A stretch of 64,000 bases of DNA from Pseudanabaena cinerea FACHB-1277 (GCF_014696345.1 NZ_JACJPY010000011.1:18697-82696); one strand, 5' to 3'. Counted from the stretch's first letter, positions 28,257 to 37,095 are shown. The notes: a model not told the origin generated them from the sequence alone. Program-made: numbers and translations.

Positions 28257-28275
28257 TGGAGCGCAAAGCAATGTA
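28257..28275 (+). repeat. Dispersed AGCGCAAAGCGCTGTA-type repeat, copy 5
   Basis: Reads TGGAGCGCAAAGCAATGTA. It lies 11 bp beyond the stop codon of the histidine kinase gene. Confidence 0.55.
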
Positions 28276-28286
28276 AATGCTAGGTT

Positions 28287-30257
28287 TTAAGTGCTGGGTA
28301 ATAAGACTTCAAATTCAGTACCGATGGTGACATCACCGTTATTGTTCAAGTAAGGCGATCGCAGGATAATTTTGCCATTATGCTGCTGGGTGATGATTTG
28401 ATGACAAATTGCTAAACCTAAACCCGTACCCTTGCCCTGCCCCTTGGTGGTGAAGAAGTTGTCAAAAATACGACTTTGAATTTCCTTAGGAATACCCATA
28501 CCATTGTCTGAAATTTTGATCGATAGCCAATTGCGATTATCAAGCTCGGTAATGGCGCTATGGATCATTACAATGGGCTGCCAATGGGCAAGCGTTTGGG
28601 TGGCAGCACGCTCTGTCCCATCATCAGCAACTAGCAAATGACTGCGCTGTTCAATGAGTTCAGGACGCGATTGCATCTCCATCAACGCATCTAAGGCATT
28701 GCTGATCAAATTCATAAATACTTGAATTAGGCGATCGCTGTAGCCATTGACCGATGGCAGCTTTGTATAGCTCTTAACAATCTGCACATTTCTAATCCGC
28801 CCACTGAGGATCGTCAAGCTGCTATCAACACAGTCTAATAAATCGATCAGTCCAGGATTTGTATGCTCCTCCATATGGGACAGGCTCTGCAAAGTATCCA
28901 CCAAACGCCGCAAATATTTTGCCCCAGACTGAATGCTCCGCACCACCTGCGGTAAGTCAGAGCGCACAAACTCCCAATCCACATTTTCAAGGGTTTCCAC
29001 AACCAAAGGCGAAACAGTTCCATACTCTTTCTCATAGGCACGGAGAATCTTCATCACCCCTTCGATGTAGGTTAATAAACATTCAGTATTGCCATAGATT
29101 GCTGAAACAGGATTGCGGATATCATGGGATACTTCAGCCACGATCTGCCCCAAGCTTGCCATTTTCTCGGTTTGGATCATTGTGCTTTGGGTCTGTTCTC
29201 GCAGCAGTTTGGTGGCTAATTCATGGATATAAGACTGTGACTGCAACAGATCATGGACATCTAGTATGCGGTACTGTTCATCTTCTAGCTGCACCACCAA
29301 TGGCTCGTAAATATCATCACTGCCACGACCAAGGGCTAACTGGGAAGCCATCACAATGGACATATTGCCAATCAACTTCAAAGGCTCACCATTAAACTGC
29401 TCATACATCACCCGCAAAGGTCTTTTAGTAAATAATTCCAGTGCGTAGGGACGGCTAAGGCATTCTAGAAAACGCCGCCGCGATATCATTCCGATATATT
29501 TGCCCTTGTCGGAAATCAATAATGCTGGCAATAGAGGATCAGCTTTAAACAACTCCTTGGCAAATGCCCCTGTTTTGTCTAGCTCCACTTGCACATGATA
29601 AAGATGTAACTGCGAAATTGTGGAGTCTAGAGCTAAATGCTGCATGGGATTGTCATCCACAACTGTATCTGATGTCGCAGGCTCTGCTTCGGTTGCCATG
29701 ACCATGAGGGGGATCATTGCCATCTTTCGCGCCAACTCTTGAGTGGCGGTTTGGCGAATATTTCTACCCTTGATAGCGCCGCGATCTAATTGGTTTTGTT
29801 GTTGCTTAAAACTATTAATTACCGATGCCAAAGAATCGGGATTAATTTCAATACCTAACGTTGTGGCGACAGTCTCAAAGGCGATCGCTAGGTTATCTAA
29901 GGAAGTCTTAGGCAGCAAATCTACAGCACCACGACGGGTTGCCCAGCGTTTTTCTACTTCTTTTATTTGTGATTGTCGAGGATTAATCAGCAGAACTTTG
30001 GTTTCGGGTGCATTTTCGGTACACCATTTACATAGTTCAGTTGCTAATAAAGAAGTACCGCCACCATAACGAATGCCAATGTCAGAAATTATTAATGATG
30101 GCAAGTTTTGCTGAGATTGTTGCTTTTGTTCTAGGAGTTTTAATAAATTTTCACTGTCAGGAGCAGCCCACACTTCTAGGTTGTGGGAAGACAGGGTGGT
30201 GTGCCAAATTAAAGACTCTTCCTCAGATAACTGAGCAAGTAAAATAGATTTAGCCAT
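28287..30257 (-). CDS. Sensor histidine kinase with N-terminal receiver-like and CBS-like regions
   Basis: A 656-residue soluble kinase. The N-terminus (about residues 1-135) looks like a receiver (LIISDIGIRYGGGTSLL, later LLPKTS). The middle (about 215-345) resembles a CBS-type sensor (FKADPLLPALLISDKGKYIGMISRRRFLECLSRP). The kinase core has the phospho-acceptor His in ASLGQIVAEVSHDIRNPVSA, the N box FMNLISNALDAL, and ISDNGMGIP, FDNFFTTK and GTGLGLAICHQI. No membrane segment is seen. It is the first of three co-oriented signalling genes; pairing with the downstream regulator is likely but unproven. Confidence 0.9.
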   Translation of the reverse strand: MAKSILLAQLSEEESLIWHTTLSSHNLEVWAAPDSENLLKLLEQKQQSQQNLPSLIISDIGIRYGGGTSLLATELCKWCTENAPETKVLLINPRQSQIKEVEKRWATRRGAVDLLPKTSLDNLAIAFETVATTLGIEINPDSLASVINSFKQQQNQLDRGAIKGRNIRQTATQELARKMAMIPLMVMATEAEPATSDTVVDDNPMQHLALDSTISQLHLYHVQVELDKTGAFAKELFKADPLLPALLISDKGKYIGMISRRRFLECLSRPYALELFTKRPLRVMYEQFNGEPLKLIGNMSIVMASQLALGRGSDDIYEPLVVQLEDEQYRILDVHDLLQSQSYIHELATKLLREQTQSTMIQTEKMASLGQIVAEVSHDIRNPVSAIYGNTECLLTYIEGVMKILRAYEKEYGTVSPLVVETLENVDWEFVRSDLPQVVRSIQSGAKYLRRLVDTLQSLSHMEEHTNPGLIDLLDCVDSSLTILSGRIRNVQIVKSYTKLPSVNGYSDRLIQVFMNLISNALDALMEMQSRPELIEQRSHLLVADDGTERAATQTLAHWQPIVMIHSAITELDNRNWLSIKISDNGMGIPKEIQSRIFDNFFTTKGQGKGTGLGLAICHQIITQQHNGKIILRSPYLNNNGDVTIGTEFEVLLPST

Positions 30258-30421
30258 GCAACCCCCAAGTTATTATTAATAGTTATCATAAATTATCAAT
30301 AGTTAGGCTATGAATTCAAGAAAAGACAGATAACCAAAGGTTAACCTAATGTTAATAAATTGGTTTAGCGATAGAATAGGGCAAAGCAAGAATAAAGCAA
30401 CAACAGGGCATTAGACTTTTC

Positions 30422-31627
30422 ATGATACGAATTTGTATTCTTGGTGGTGGTTTTGGGGGCTTATATACAGCCTTACATCTTGCGCGTCTGCCTTGGGTGG
30501 TTAGCCCTGAAATTATCCTGATTGATCGCCGCGATCGCTTTTTATTTACGCCGTTTCTCTATGAGCTAGTGACAGCCGAACTGCAAGAATGGGAGGTCGC
30601 GCCCACCTTTGCCGAGCTATTGGTGGGTACGAATATTAAGTTTGTGCAAGCTGATGTTGTCGGCATTGATCTAGACCAGCATTGCTTGCAAATGGATACA
30701 GGCAATATTGGGCAGCCGACGATGCTCAATTATGATCGCCTTGTAATAGCGATCGGTGGCGAAACGCCGATGCAAATGGTATCGGGGGCAGCAACCTATG
30801 CGATCGCTTTCCGTAACCTGCAAGATTTCCATCGACTAAATAGTAAATTGTCGCTTTTAGAAGCTAGCAATCGCGATAAAATTCGGGTTTGTGTGGCGGG
30901 AGGCGGTAGCAGTGGGGTGGAACTTGCCTGTAAGCTTGCCGATCGCCTCAAAGAGAGGGGCAGGGTTAGGCTGGTTGATCGCAATGACAAAATTCTGAGC
31001 CGATCTACTGACGCGAATCGGGCGATCGCAGAGAAGGCTTTATCTGCCCGTGGGGTCTGGACTGACCTGAATACAAGGGTTGTCGAAATTACAGATACTG
31101 AGATTACCCTTGATTATGCTGGCGGTAGTGATACCCTGCCCGTTGATCTGGTGATGTGGACGGTGGGCAGTGCCTTCTCTAGTTTGTTGCGCGATTTGCC
31201 GATTCGCCATAGTGCTAAGGGGGCGATCGTGACTGAACCCACCTTGCAAGTATCAGGATTCCCAGATGTCTGGGCGATCGGGGATGCGGCTGAATGTCTT
31301 GATGCAGATGGCAAGGTCTTACCCGCTACCGCCCAAGTTGCCTTTCAACAGTCTCAATATTGTGCATGGAATATTTGGGCGAGCCTCAACCAAAAGCCCT
31401 TGGTCAACTTCAGCTATATTCCCCTTGGTGAATTTATTAGCTTAGGCATTGATGGGGCAACTGCTTCTATTTTTGGGAAATTTAGTATTGAAGGTTTACC
31501 TGCCCATGTACTGCGCCGCTTTGCCTATTTACTAAGAATGCCAACCCTACAACATCAATGGAAAATTGGCACCCATTGGGTTACTAAGCCGCTCATTGAG
31601 CTATTTAGAAATTCGGTTATTAAATAA
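30422..31627 (+). CDS. ndbB: Type II NAD(P)H dehydrogenase NdbB (demethylphylloquinone reductase-like)
   Basis: A 401-residue two-Rossmann flavoprotein. The FAD site is ICILGGGFGGLYTALHLA; the NAD(P)H site is VCVAGGGSSGVELACKLADRL. FLFTPFLYELVTAELQEWEVAPTFAELL and DVWAIGDAAEC are typical NDH-2 motifs. The sequence is closest to Synechocystis NdbB (Slr1743), which reduces demethylphylloquinone before the last methylation of vitamin K1. It is likely peripheral on the membrane. A strong terminator lies at the stop codon. Confidence 0.88.
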   Translation: MIRICILGGGFGGLYTALHLARLPWVVSPEIILIDRRDRFLFTPFLYELVTAELQEWEVAPTFAELLVGTNIKFVQADVVGIDLDQHCLQMDTGNIGQPTMLNYDRLVIAIGGETPMQMVSGAATYAIAFRNLQDFHRLNSKLSLLEASNRDKIRVCVAGGGSSGVELACKLADRLKERGRVRLVDRNDKILSRSTDANRAIAEKALSARGVWTDLNTRVVEITDTEITLDYAGGSDTLPVDLVMWTVGSAFSSLLRDLPIRHSAKGAIVTEPTLQVSGFPDVWAIGDAAECLDADGKVLPATAQVAFQQSQYCAWNIWASLNQKPLVNFSYIPLGEFISLGIDGATASIFGKFSIEGLPAHVLRRFAYLLRMPTLQHQWKIGTHWVTKPLIELFRNSVIK

Positions 31628-31660
31628 AAGAAATGGAGTGCTTGGCACTCCATTTCTTTT
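31626..31660. terminator. Bidirectional terminator between convergent ndbB and hpsJ-like genes
   Basis: A 16-bp perfect stem, AAAAGAAATGGAGTGC / GCACTCCATTTCTTTT, with a 3-nt loop. It begins within the ndbB stop codon and ends at the stop of the opposing gene, so it can serve both. Confidence 0.88.
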
Positions 31661-32465
31661 ATTCTTCTGTTTCAGGGTTTGTTTCTTCTGTTTCTAGGGT
31701 AGGGGCGCTGGCGATATCTGATAGACTGGCGGCTCCAGATTTAGCACCTTTTTTCTTCCGTTTTTTCACGACAGAGCGTGTCCATTTGGTTTGATTCCAG
31801 ATGCAGATAAAAACTATTGCCGATACCAAAGCTTCAAAGTAAGACTTGCCAGACTGCTTGACCAACTGACGAAAAGCCCTAGCCTTTTGATCTTCCAGTC
31901 TAGTTCTTAACTCATTTTCATTTTTGGCAATTTCTGCTGCCAATTGTGTGCGTAGCTCTGCGGGGTTTTCCTTATTGAGCTTGATATTAGGAGACTGACG
32001 TTCAATAAATTCAGCCGCCTTTTTGAGGTTACTGTCATCGGTGTTTTTGAGGTTTTCTTTAGCAGTATTGAACTGGGCTAGTTGTTGGGTGGCAACCGAA
32101 CTTGCCTGATTATTATTGTCATTGTTAATGCGAATGGCGGCACTAATACCAATTAGGAGCATCACGATATAGATAACACCCAATAATAAACTCAGCCAAG
32201 ATAATACCTTGAGGAGGGTTTTGCCGAAGGAAGATCGCGCTGTAGATTCTCCATAAAATATTAAAACCATGCCGATAATTGGCACAGGCGAACTGCCCGA
32301 AAACTTTGTTAAAGTGCTTAGCTCCCAGACGGGATCTTGCCCAAATCTGGGCGGCAATAGGGCTTCGCCAAAGTTAGCAAGGGCGAGTAGTAGCAAACCA
32401 TAACCTGCAAGACGGAGGAGATTAGCAGTAATAGTTTCGGTACTACTTGAGGTGGAATTACTCAT
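31659..32465 (-). CDS. HpsJ-like membrane protein
   Basis: A 268-residue protein with two N-terminal hydrophobic hairpins (LLRLAGYGLLLLALANFGEALLPPRFG and VLSWLSLLLGVIYIVMLLIGI), a helical segment rich in Lys, Glu and Asn (about residues 115-195), a third hydrophobic stretch (FEALVSAIVFICIW) and a basic tail. The N-terminal GYGLLLLALANFGEALLPP, the word VWELSTL and IIGMVLIFYGE are typical of the HpsJ family linked to hormogonium polysaccharide secretion in filamentous cyanobacteria. The ATG at 32463-32465 is preferred; reading further upstream would translate a hexamer repeat into KIKIKIK. Confidence 0.7.
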   Translation of the reverse strand: MSNSTSSSTETITANLLRLAGYGLLLLALANFGEALLPPRFGQDPVWELSTLTKFSGSSPVPIIGMVLIFYGESTARSSFGKTLLKVLSWLSLLLGVIYIVMLLIGISAAIRINNDNNNQASSVATQQLAQFNTAKENLKNTDDSNLKKAAEFIERQSPNIKLNKENPAELRTQLAAEIAKNENELRTRLEDQKARAFRQLVKQSGKSYFEALVSAIVFICIWNQTKWTRSVVKKRKKKGAKSGAASLSDIASAPTLETEETNPETEE

Positions 32466-32499
32466 TTTTATTTTTATTTTTATTTTTATTTTTATTTTT
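32464..32499. repeat. Hexanucleotide array (ATTTTT x6) abutting the hpsJ-like start codon
   Basis: Six exact copies of ATTTTT on the plus strand (AAAAAT on the coding strand). The last unit supplies the first two bases of the start codon, so the array occupies the ribosome-binding region. Loss or gain of units would move any upstream signal in 6-bp steps. Confidence 0.95.
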
Positions 32500-32545
32500 G
32501 GCTTGTGTTTGGTTTGATACAGTCTGCTGTGGATTAAATTAGCAT

Positions 32546-32596
32546 AAAAGGAATGTGTGAAAAGGCGGCTTAGATGTCTTTTCACGCATTCCTTTT
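32546..32596 (-). terminator. Hairpin terminator downstream of the cyanoexosortase-associated-like gene
   Basis: A 19-bp stem, AAAAGGAATGTGTGAAAAG against CTTTTCACGCATTCCTTTT, with one G-T pair and a 13-nt loop. It lies 51 bp beyond the stop at 32647 and upstream of the hpsJ-like gene, so the two genes have separate transcripts. Confidence 0.8.
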
Positions 32597-32606
32597 AGTT
32601 TCCAGT

Positions 32607-32630
32607 AAGCGCAAAGTGCTGTATTTATTA
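32607..32630 (+). repeat. Dispersed AGCGCAAAGCGCTGTA-type repeat, copy 6
   Basis: Reads AAGCGCAAAGTGCTGTATTT. It lies immediately beside the hairpin at 32546-32596, in the spacer between two co-oriented genes. Confidence 0.65.
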
Positions 32631-32646
32631 TTTATTGCTTGACACT

Positions 32647-33495
32647 CTAAGGTTGTGGAAAACGAATTTTCCACCATTCATACCATAAAATCCAGACCTT
32701 CTCTAGTTTTTGATCGATTATGGCGCGATCACCACCAGTATTAAAGGGGGTGGATAAAACTGTCCAGAGACAACGGCGATCGCGCAAATCTGTTTGTCCT
32801 AATAGCCACTTAATCACCACAACGCGATCAGTAGCACTTTTACTAGCATTATCATCAAACTGTTCTCTTGTAACCGTAGAAATGCCTCGTGGATTGATGC
32901 AAGCGGTCAAGTAAACTCGGTTTTGATACTCAAAAATAAGGTAATAACCTAGATCGTTTTTACGAACTTGTTGCCGCAGTTTATCTTCATCAATTTCAAG
33001 ATTGGCTAACTCTTTTAGAAACAATAAAATATTGCCTTCGGTTCCAAAAAGATAGCGAATATCTAGATCTAGGGGTAAGCCATCGACTAAATATTTATAG
33101 CTTTGACCAGAAACATAGCGCGGCTTGCCATAAAATTCTTTTTTGTCAATAATTACCTTTGGCTTGTCATTTGGTGAAATGTTTGGCACAACATTAGGGT
33201 TTGTCCAATCTATTTGTTCGGGAAATGTAAATGCGGTGGGTTTGCCAATATTGCCATCAAGTAGCGATCGCCCCAAAATCAGTAAAGCCCCACCCAAGAA
33301 AATACTCAATAAACTAATCCGTAATTGGTATTGTCTTTTAGGCTCTGGCGATCTGACCTCTGGTGATTGCATCTCTGGCGATATGTTTGGATCTGGCTTT
33401 GGCTCAAGATCCAGCCCTGGATCTAAATCCTTGTTCTCCAAGATATTTAGATCTTGCTCAACATTACTATTTTCTTCGTTAGTTAAATCATTCAT
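32647..33495 (-). CDS. Probable cyanoexosortase system-associated protein
   Basis: A 282-residue protein with an acidic, Pro-rich N-terminal region (about residues 1-55, repeated DP, SPE and PEP words), one membrane segment (LRISLLSIFLGGALLILGRSLL) and an extracytoplasmic domain. The stretch RVYLTACINPRGISTVTREQF and later WLLGQTDLRDRRCLWTVLSTP resemble proteins encoded beside cyanoexosortases. No exosortase gene is visible in this window, so the assignment rests on sequence resemblance alone. The start is ATG at 33493-33495; an upstream GTG is possible. Confidence 0.55.
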   Translation of the reverse strand: MNDLTNEENSNVEQDLNILENKDLDPGLDLEPKPDPNISPEMQSPEVRSPEPKRQYQLRISLLSIFLGGALLILGRSLLDGNIGKPTAFTFPEQIDWTNPNVVPNISPNDKPKVIIDKKEFYGKPRYVSGQSYKYLVDGLPLDLDIRYLFGTEGNILLFLKELANLEIDEDKLRQQVRKNDLGYYLIFEYQNRVYLTACINPRGISTVTREQFDDNASKSATDRVVVIKWLLGQTDLRDRRCLWTVLSTPFNTGGDRAIIDQKLEKVWILWYEWWKIRFPQP

Positions 33496-33565
33496 TAACC
33501 TATCCACTAAATCACTTCATGTCTGTAGCCTAATATATCTGTAGCCCAAAAACTTGCAGCACAGT

Positions 33566-35167
33566 ATGAATAACTCTCCTATTGATATTCCTAATGCCCC
33601 AACATGGCTTGATCGCTTAGGTAATTGGAACCCACAACTATTGCGAGAAATTCGAGGCAGATTAAAACGGCGTAACCTAATTGTTGCCGTCAGTGTATCA
33701 CTGTTATTTCAGGTCTTGCTTTTGTTGTTTTACAGTCAGCGATTACCTGTCAATGATTGCTATATTCAACCTGGGGGCTTTGGCTGTGCTACATCATGGA
33801 CAGAGTGGTGGCGGGAACAGTTTCGTTTCTTGGCATGGGTTGAGCCATTTCTACTGTTTTTAACAGGAATCTACAGCATTGTTGCCGATTTGTCCCTAGA
33901 GGATTATAAAGGTACGCTCAATTTTATTCGCATTAGTCCGCGATCAAGTGTCAGCATCTTGTTGGGTAAAGTGATGGGTGTGCCTTTGCTTGCCTATATT
34001 AGTTTGGGGCTGATTATTCCCTATCACCTAGTCACCGCGATCAAGGGTGATGTGGCGATCGCCTTTATGTTGAGCTTTTATATAATGCTAATCGGCACAG
34101 CTTTTTTGCTATTTAGTGCGTCACTGCTGATCGCATTGCTGAGTGGGTGGCAAGCAAAATTTGGCGGACAGGTATCGGCAGGGGCTTTGTTATTTGCCTT
34201 TATTAGTTTTATTTGGATTAGCCCCGCATTTATGTGGTGGAATTCCATCACAACATGGAGCGCCTATAGTGAATTTTTGTATGGACGTGCTATTGCACCC
34301 ATAACGGCCGAATGGTGGTACTTGCCAATTAGCAATAACATTTGGGCGGCTCATGGGTTTAATATCGGTAATTTATTGGTGTTTAATCTGGCAATTTGGC
34401 GCATTCTCGAACGCAGGTTTCATAACCCCACCGCCACGATCGCCAGCAAAGGACAGAGCTATGTGATTACCGCCTATCTAGAGATTTTGATGTTGGGCTT
34501 TTGTGTGCAGTCTTGGGTGAATCAAAGTGATGCTAATGAGTTTGAATTGCAACTAATCATGTTGCTGCTCCTGTATATTGCGAATTCCTTGATCTTTTTG
34601 TCAGCGATCGCCGCCCTCACGCCGCCCCGCCAAGCGCTACTGGATTGGGTCAGATTTGGGGCTCTATCGACCACTGAGGAGCATCCTTCAGGTTGGCTTT
34701 ACATTCTCCGCGACCTGATCTGGTCAGATAAAAGCCCTGCACCCGTGGCAATTTTGCTGAATTTACTATTCACCCATCTCCCAATTTTGATCTGGGTTAA
34801 TTCTTGGAAAAACCCCTCAGCCCAAGCCAAGGCTTTGATTGTAATTGCATCCTTTGTTTTAACATCCCTATTGATTTCCTTGATCAATCAATTGATCATG
34901 TTCCTCAAAACCCGTAACCCTAGCGCTTGGTCGACGGGAGCAATTTTGGGGCTGATCGTTTTGCCAAGCCTGACCATGCTGAGCTTATCGATTAGCCCCG
35001 ATCGCTATGGCAGTGTTTGGTTGTTTTTTGGCTATCCTTGGGCAATTTTAACTAATATCAAACAAATCGACCTAATTGCAGGCTTCAGCGCCCAAATTTC
35101 TGTAATTATTGCCCTCTCATTGCAGTTCGTCCATCGATTGCAACGCGCAAATAATATGGCAAAGTAA
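33566..35167 (+). CDS. Multi-pass membrane protein, probable ABC transporter permease
   Basis: A 533-residue protein with about twelve hydrophobic segments after a cytoplasmic start (NWNPQLLREIRGRLKRRNLIVAV). The beginning and YSIVADLSLEDYKGTLNFIRISPRSSVSILLGKVMGVPLLAY resemble ABC-2-type permeases of cyanobacteria. No ATPase gene adjoins it, so the partner and substrate are unknown. The ATG at 33566-33568 is favoured over a TTG 12 bp upstream. It is divergent from the preceding gene. Confidence 0.65.
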   Translation: MNNSPIDIPNAPTWLDRLGNWNPQLLREIRGRLKRRNLIVAVSVSLLFQVLLLLFYSQRLPVNDCYIQPGGFGCATSWTEWWREQFRFLAWVEPFLLFLTGIYSIVADLSLEDYKGTLNFIRISPRSSVSILLGKVMGVPLLAYISLGLIIPYHLVTAIKGDVAIAFMLSFYIMLIGTAFLLFSASLLIALLSGWQAKFGGQVSAGALLFAFISFIWISPAFMWWNSITTWSAYSEFLYGRAIAPITAEWWYLPISNNIWAAHGFNIGNLLVFNLAIWRILERRFHNPTATIASKGQSYVITAYLEILMLGFCVQSWVNQSDANEFELQLIMLLLLYIANSLIFLSAIAALTPPRQALLDWVRFGALSTTEEHPSGWLYILRDLIWSDKSPAPVAILLNLLFTHLPILIWVNSWKNPSAQAKALIVIASFVLTSLLISLINQLIMFLKTRNPSAWSTGAILGLIVLPSLTMLSLSISPDRYGSVWLFFGYPWAILTNIKQIDLIAGFSAQISVIIALSLQFVHRLQRANNMAK

Positions 35168-35168
35168 A

Positions 35169-35195
35169 TGTAGAAATAGCACGACCATTTCTACA
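35169..35195 (+). terminator. Possible weak terminator after the permease gene
   Basis: Arms TGTAGAAAT and ATTTCTACA with a 9-nt loop, directly after the stop codon at 35167. The stem is A+T-rich and no long T run follows, so termination is uncertain. Confidence 0.4.
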
Positions 35196-35248
35196 ATTCA
35201 AAAACCATAAAAGCGCCGCCTTTATGATTTCTAGATTTTAAAGCAGCC

Positions 35249-36034
35249 TTAGTAATCGTAGGGATTTTTGGGCTCGGCAATCTCGGTAATATTGTTAGCT
35301 ACGATCAGCACCTGCCGATTACTACCAGTGCCATCCACATCGATTTGCCCTTCCACCTTAAGCCAGCGATCGGGCGGATAGTTAACTCGACTGCCTGAGA
35401 TTTTGACGGGTAAACTCACGGGATAAACATCGGCGGCGCAGCAGGTAATGATGAACCGCGTAATCAAAAACATATTGTCGGGCTGGTCGGGAGAATGCAC
35501 CACAAATCCCGTCACATTTACCTTCTGCCCCCTATAGGCATCAGGCTCAGGATAGGCACTGACAGTCCGTACCCATTCCACCAAGGTGCGTTGTTCGGGG
35601 CGGTTACTAGCACGGAAAGATTGCGGCACAGTACGGGCATCGGCAATGGTTTCAATTACACCGCGATGAATGGCTTTTTCGCTAGTGAAGGGGCGCGGCT
35701 CGATCAAGAAAGAAGAGATCGCCACCAATAATAGTAAGCTGCTGCCTAGGGATGGCTTAAAAAGGGTGGTATGACCTTGCCGATTAGACCGCCGCCTCTG
35801 CCATACGCGCCATGCCTCGGTAAATCCCACCATAGTAAGCAGAAATGCGGCGATGATCGTTAGAGGGATATAGTTAGGATGAATTAGTAGGTACAGTCTT
35901 CCCGTCAGCCACAATCTAAATAGGGCAATTCCCCATGCGGCGATCGCCCATGATTCCAGCCAAGGGGCAAACCTTTGCCAGATTTTTTGCCACAGATTCG
36001 GGTGACGGACGGGGTTAGCAGATTTCGATGACAT
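35249..36034 (-). CDS. TIGR03943 family membrane protein
   Basis: A 261-residue protein with two to three N-terminal hydrophobic segments (SWAIAAWGIALFRLWLTG, YIPLTIIAAFLLTMVGF, SSLLLLVAISSFLIEP) and a soluble C-domain. GQKVNVTGFVVHSPD, FLITRFIITCCAADVYPVSLPV and WLKVEGQI match the TIGR03943/DUF1980 family, which is usually encoded beside a DUF318-type permease; no such permease is present here. The two adjacent Cys in ITCCAAD are conserved. The role is unknown, possibly metal or thiol related. Confidence 0.8.
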   Translation of the reverse strand: MSSKSANPVRHPNLWQKIWQRFAPWLESWAIAAWGIALFRLWLTGRLYLLIHPNYIPLTIIAAFLLTMVGFTEAWRVWQRRRSNRQGHTTLFKPSLGSSLLLLVAISSFLIEPRPFTSEKAIHRGVIETIADARTVPQSFRASNRPEQRTLVEWVRTVSAYPEPDAYRGQKVNVTGFVVHSPDQPDNMFLITRFIITCCAADVYPVSLPVKISGSRVNYPPDRWLKVEGQIDVDGTGSNRQVLIVANNITEIAEPKNPYDY

Positions 36035-36089
36035 TATGCCAAGAGGGATACGGTTTTTGTGAATAGTGGCGATCTAATTGATTGGTGTC

Positions 36090-36197
36090 TTTACTTGAAA
36101 CTCCCCGTACTCTCTGTAACGGGGATTCCTGATTCAACGAGACAATTTAGCAAGCAGACTTCCATCAACTTGACAAAGGTCTAACTCAACCTAAGTG
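36090..36197 (-). mobile_element. Putative IS605-type right-end remnant with hairpin
   Basis: Directly 3' of the TnpB fragment, the minus strand has a hairpin with arms CCCCGT and ACGGGG (36103-36108 and 36119-36124 on the plus strand) and a 10-nt loop. In IS200/IS605 elements the right end and the guide omega-RNA scaffold occupy this position. That it is such a remnant is inferred from placement and shape. Confidence 0.4.
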
Positions 36198-36410
36198 TTA
36201 ATTTGGGTATACCCTAACCTCTAATCGACCAATAGCTAAGATATTCAAAGATGCATTGTGGTCACGATCTAATATAATTCCACAATGTCCACAATGATGT
36301 GTTCTGTTGCTCAATGTTCTGACAACTTGCTTGTCGCAAAAGGAATCTATTAGATTTGCGAGAGATGTAATCACACATCCCCATGAGTAAGACCTAATAC
36401 TTTTCAACAT
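36198..36410 (-). pseudogene. tnpB: TnpB (IS200/IS605 family) C-terminal remnant
   Basis: A 70-residue frame preserving the end of a TnpB RNA-guided nuclease: RTHHCGHCGIILDRDHNASLNILAIG, the second half of the zinc ribbon and the final RuvC aspartate region. The first CxxC pair and about 300 upstream residues are missing, and the upstream part (SYSWGCVITSLANLIDSFCDK) does not align convincingly. It cannot be functional. It marks old transposon activity just upstream of the 2-MIB operon. Confidence 0.8.
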
Positions 36411-36706
36411 ATCTATATCATCCTTAGTACCACTTAATCAAGGTGAATTTTATACTGGGAAGGGAACAGAAACATCCTTGAGTCTCTCAGTATAGTTATC
36501 ACATAGCTTTTGTCAATTGTTGCAAGATAGTGACTAGCTTGTTAGAATACTTGTGTAGTTCCCCTAAGTTTCCAGCTTCCTTAATTTGCAGAGTGACAGA
36601 AGAGAGCTACAATCTCCTACTCGCTAGGGGGACGCAATCGACTGCAAATTAATATTAAGACTCGATTCAATTGGTATTACATCGGTATTATATTTATGGT
36701 ACTGTC

Positions 36707-36933
36707 AAATATCAGGCACTGGTTCCGCCCAATGAGGAGCAGAAAGTCTTATTCAGCAAGGAGTGTAGGAATCTGTTGTCAAAGCTGGTTAACGTGGTTT
36801 TTGAGCAAAAAGTGCCTGTACACCCTGTTTTTGTGTTAGGTTACTGCCATACAAGATTCTTTTAATTAAAACCATAACCCTTGCTATGCTTGGCTTTTAC
36901 TTCCTCACTGGGCGGAACCAGTGCCAAATATCA
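36707..36933. mobile_element. MITE: 211-bp element with 24-bp terminal inverted repeats and 8-bp target duplication
   Basis: The element spans 36715-36925. Its ends are inverted copies of a 24-bp sequence beginning GGCACTGGTTCCGCCCA, with one mismatch (A or G at position 18). Both sides carry the same octamer AAATATCA (36707-36714 and 36926-36933), a clear target duplication. The inside has no credible gene. An 8-bp duplication and ends beginning GGC fit a non-autonomous derivative of an ISL3-like element, but the family is inferred. The flanking 36411-36706 holds nothing I recognise. Confidence 0.88.
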
Positions 36934-37067
36934 AAACTGTCTAAAATTACAGCAACCATCCAAGGGGGGTGGTGGTGTGTTTGAGTCTCATCACATGACT
37001 TAAAGTAAGACAAATCAGTGTTAGATCACATCAAAAATTGCTGGAATAACCTTTGCTTGCTCACCCC

Positions 37068-37095
37068 TTGGATAAGTACAAACCATCAATACAAT
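37068..37095 (+). promoter_or_regulatory. Possible promoter of the 2-MIB operon
   Basis: TTGGAT (37068-37073) and TACAAT (37090-37095) with a 16-bp spacer resemble -35 and -10 boxes. They lie very close to the start codon at 37109, so the leader would be only a few bases; a promoter further upstream in 36934-37067 is equally possible. No operator was recognised with confidence. Confidence 0.3.

Noticed and set aside
28859..29395. Frame of 178 codons opposite the histidine kinase
   Set aside because: Complement of conserved kinase sequence; composition is that of a shadow frame.
36671..36865. 64-residue open frame upstream of the 2-MIB operon
   Set aside because: It starts outside the MITE and runs into it, with no family resemblance; the inverted repeats explain the sequence.
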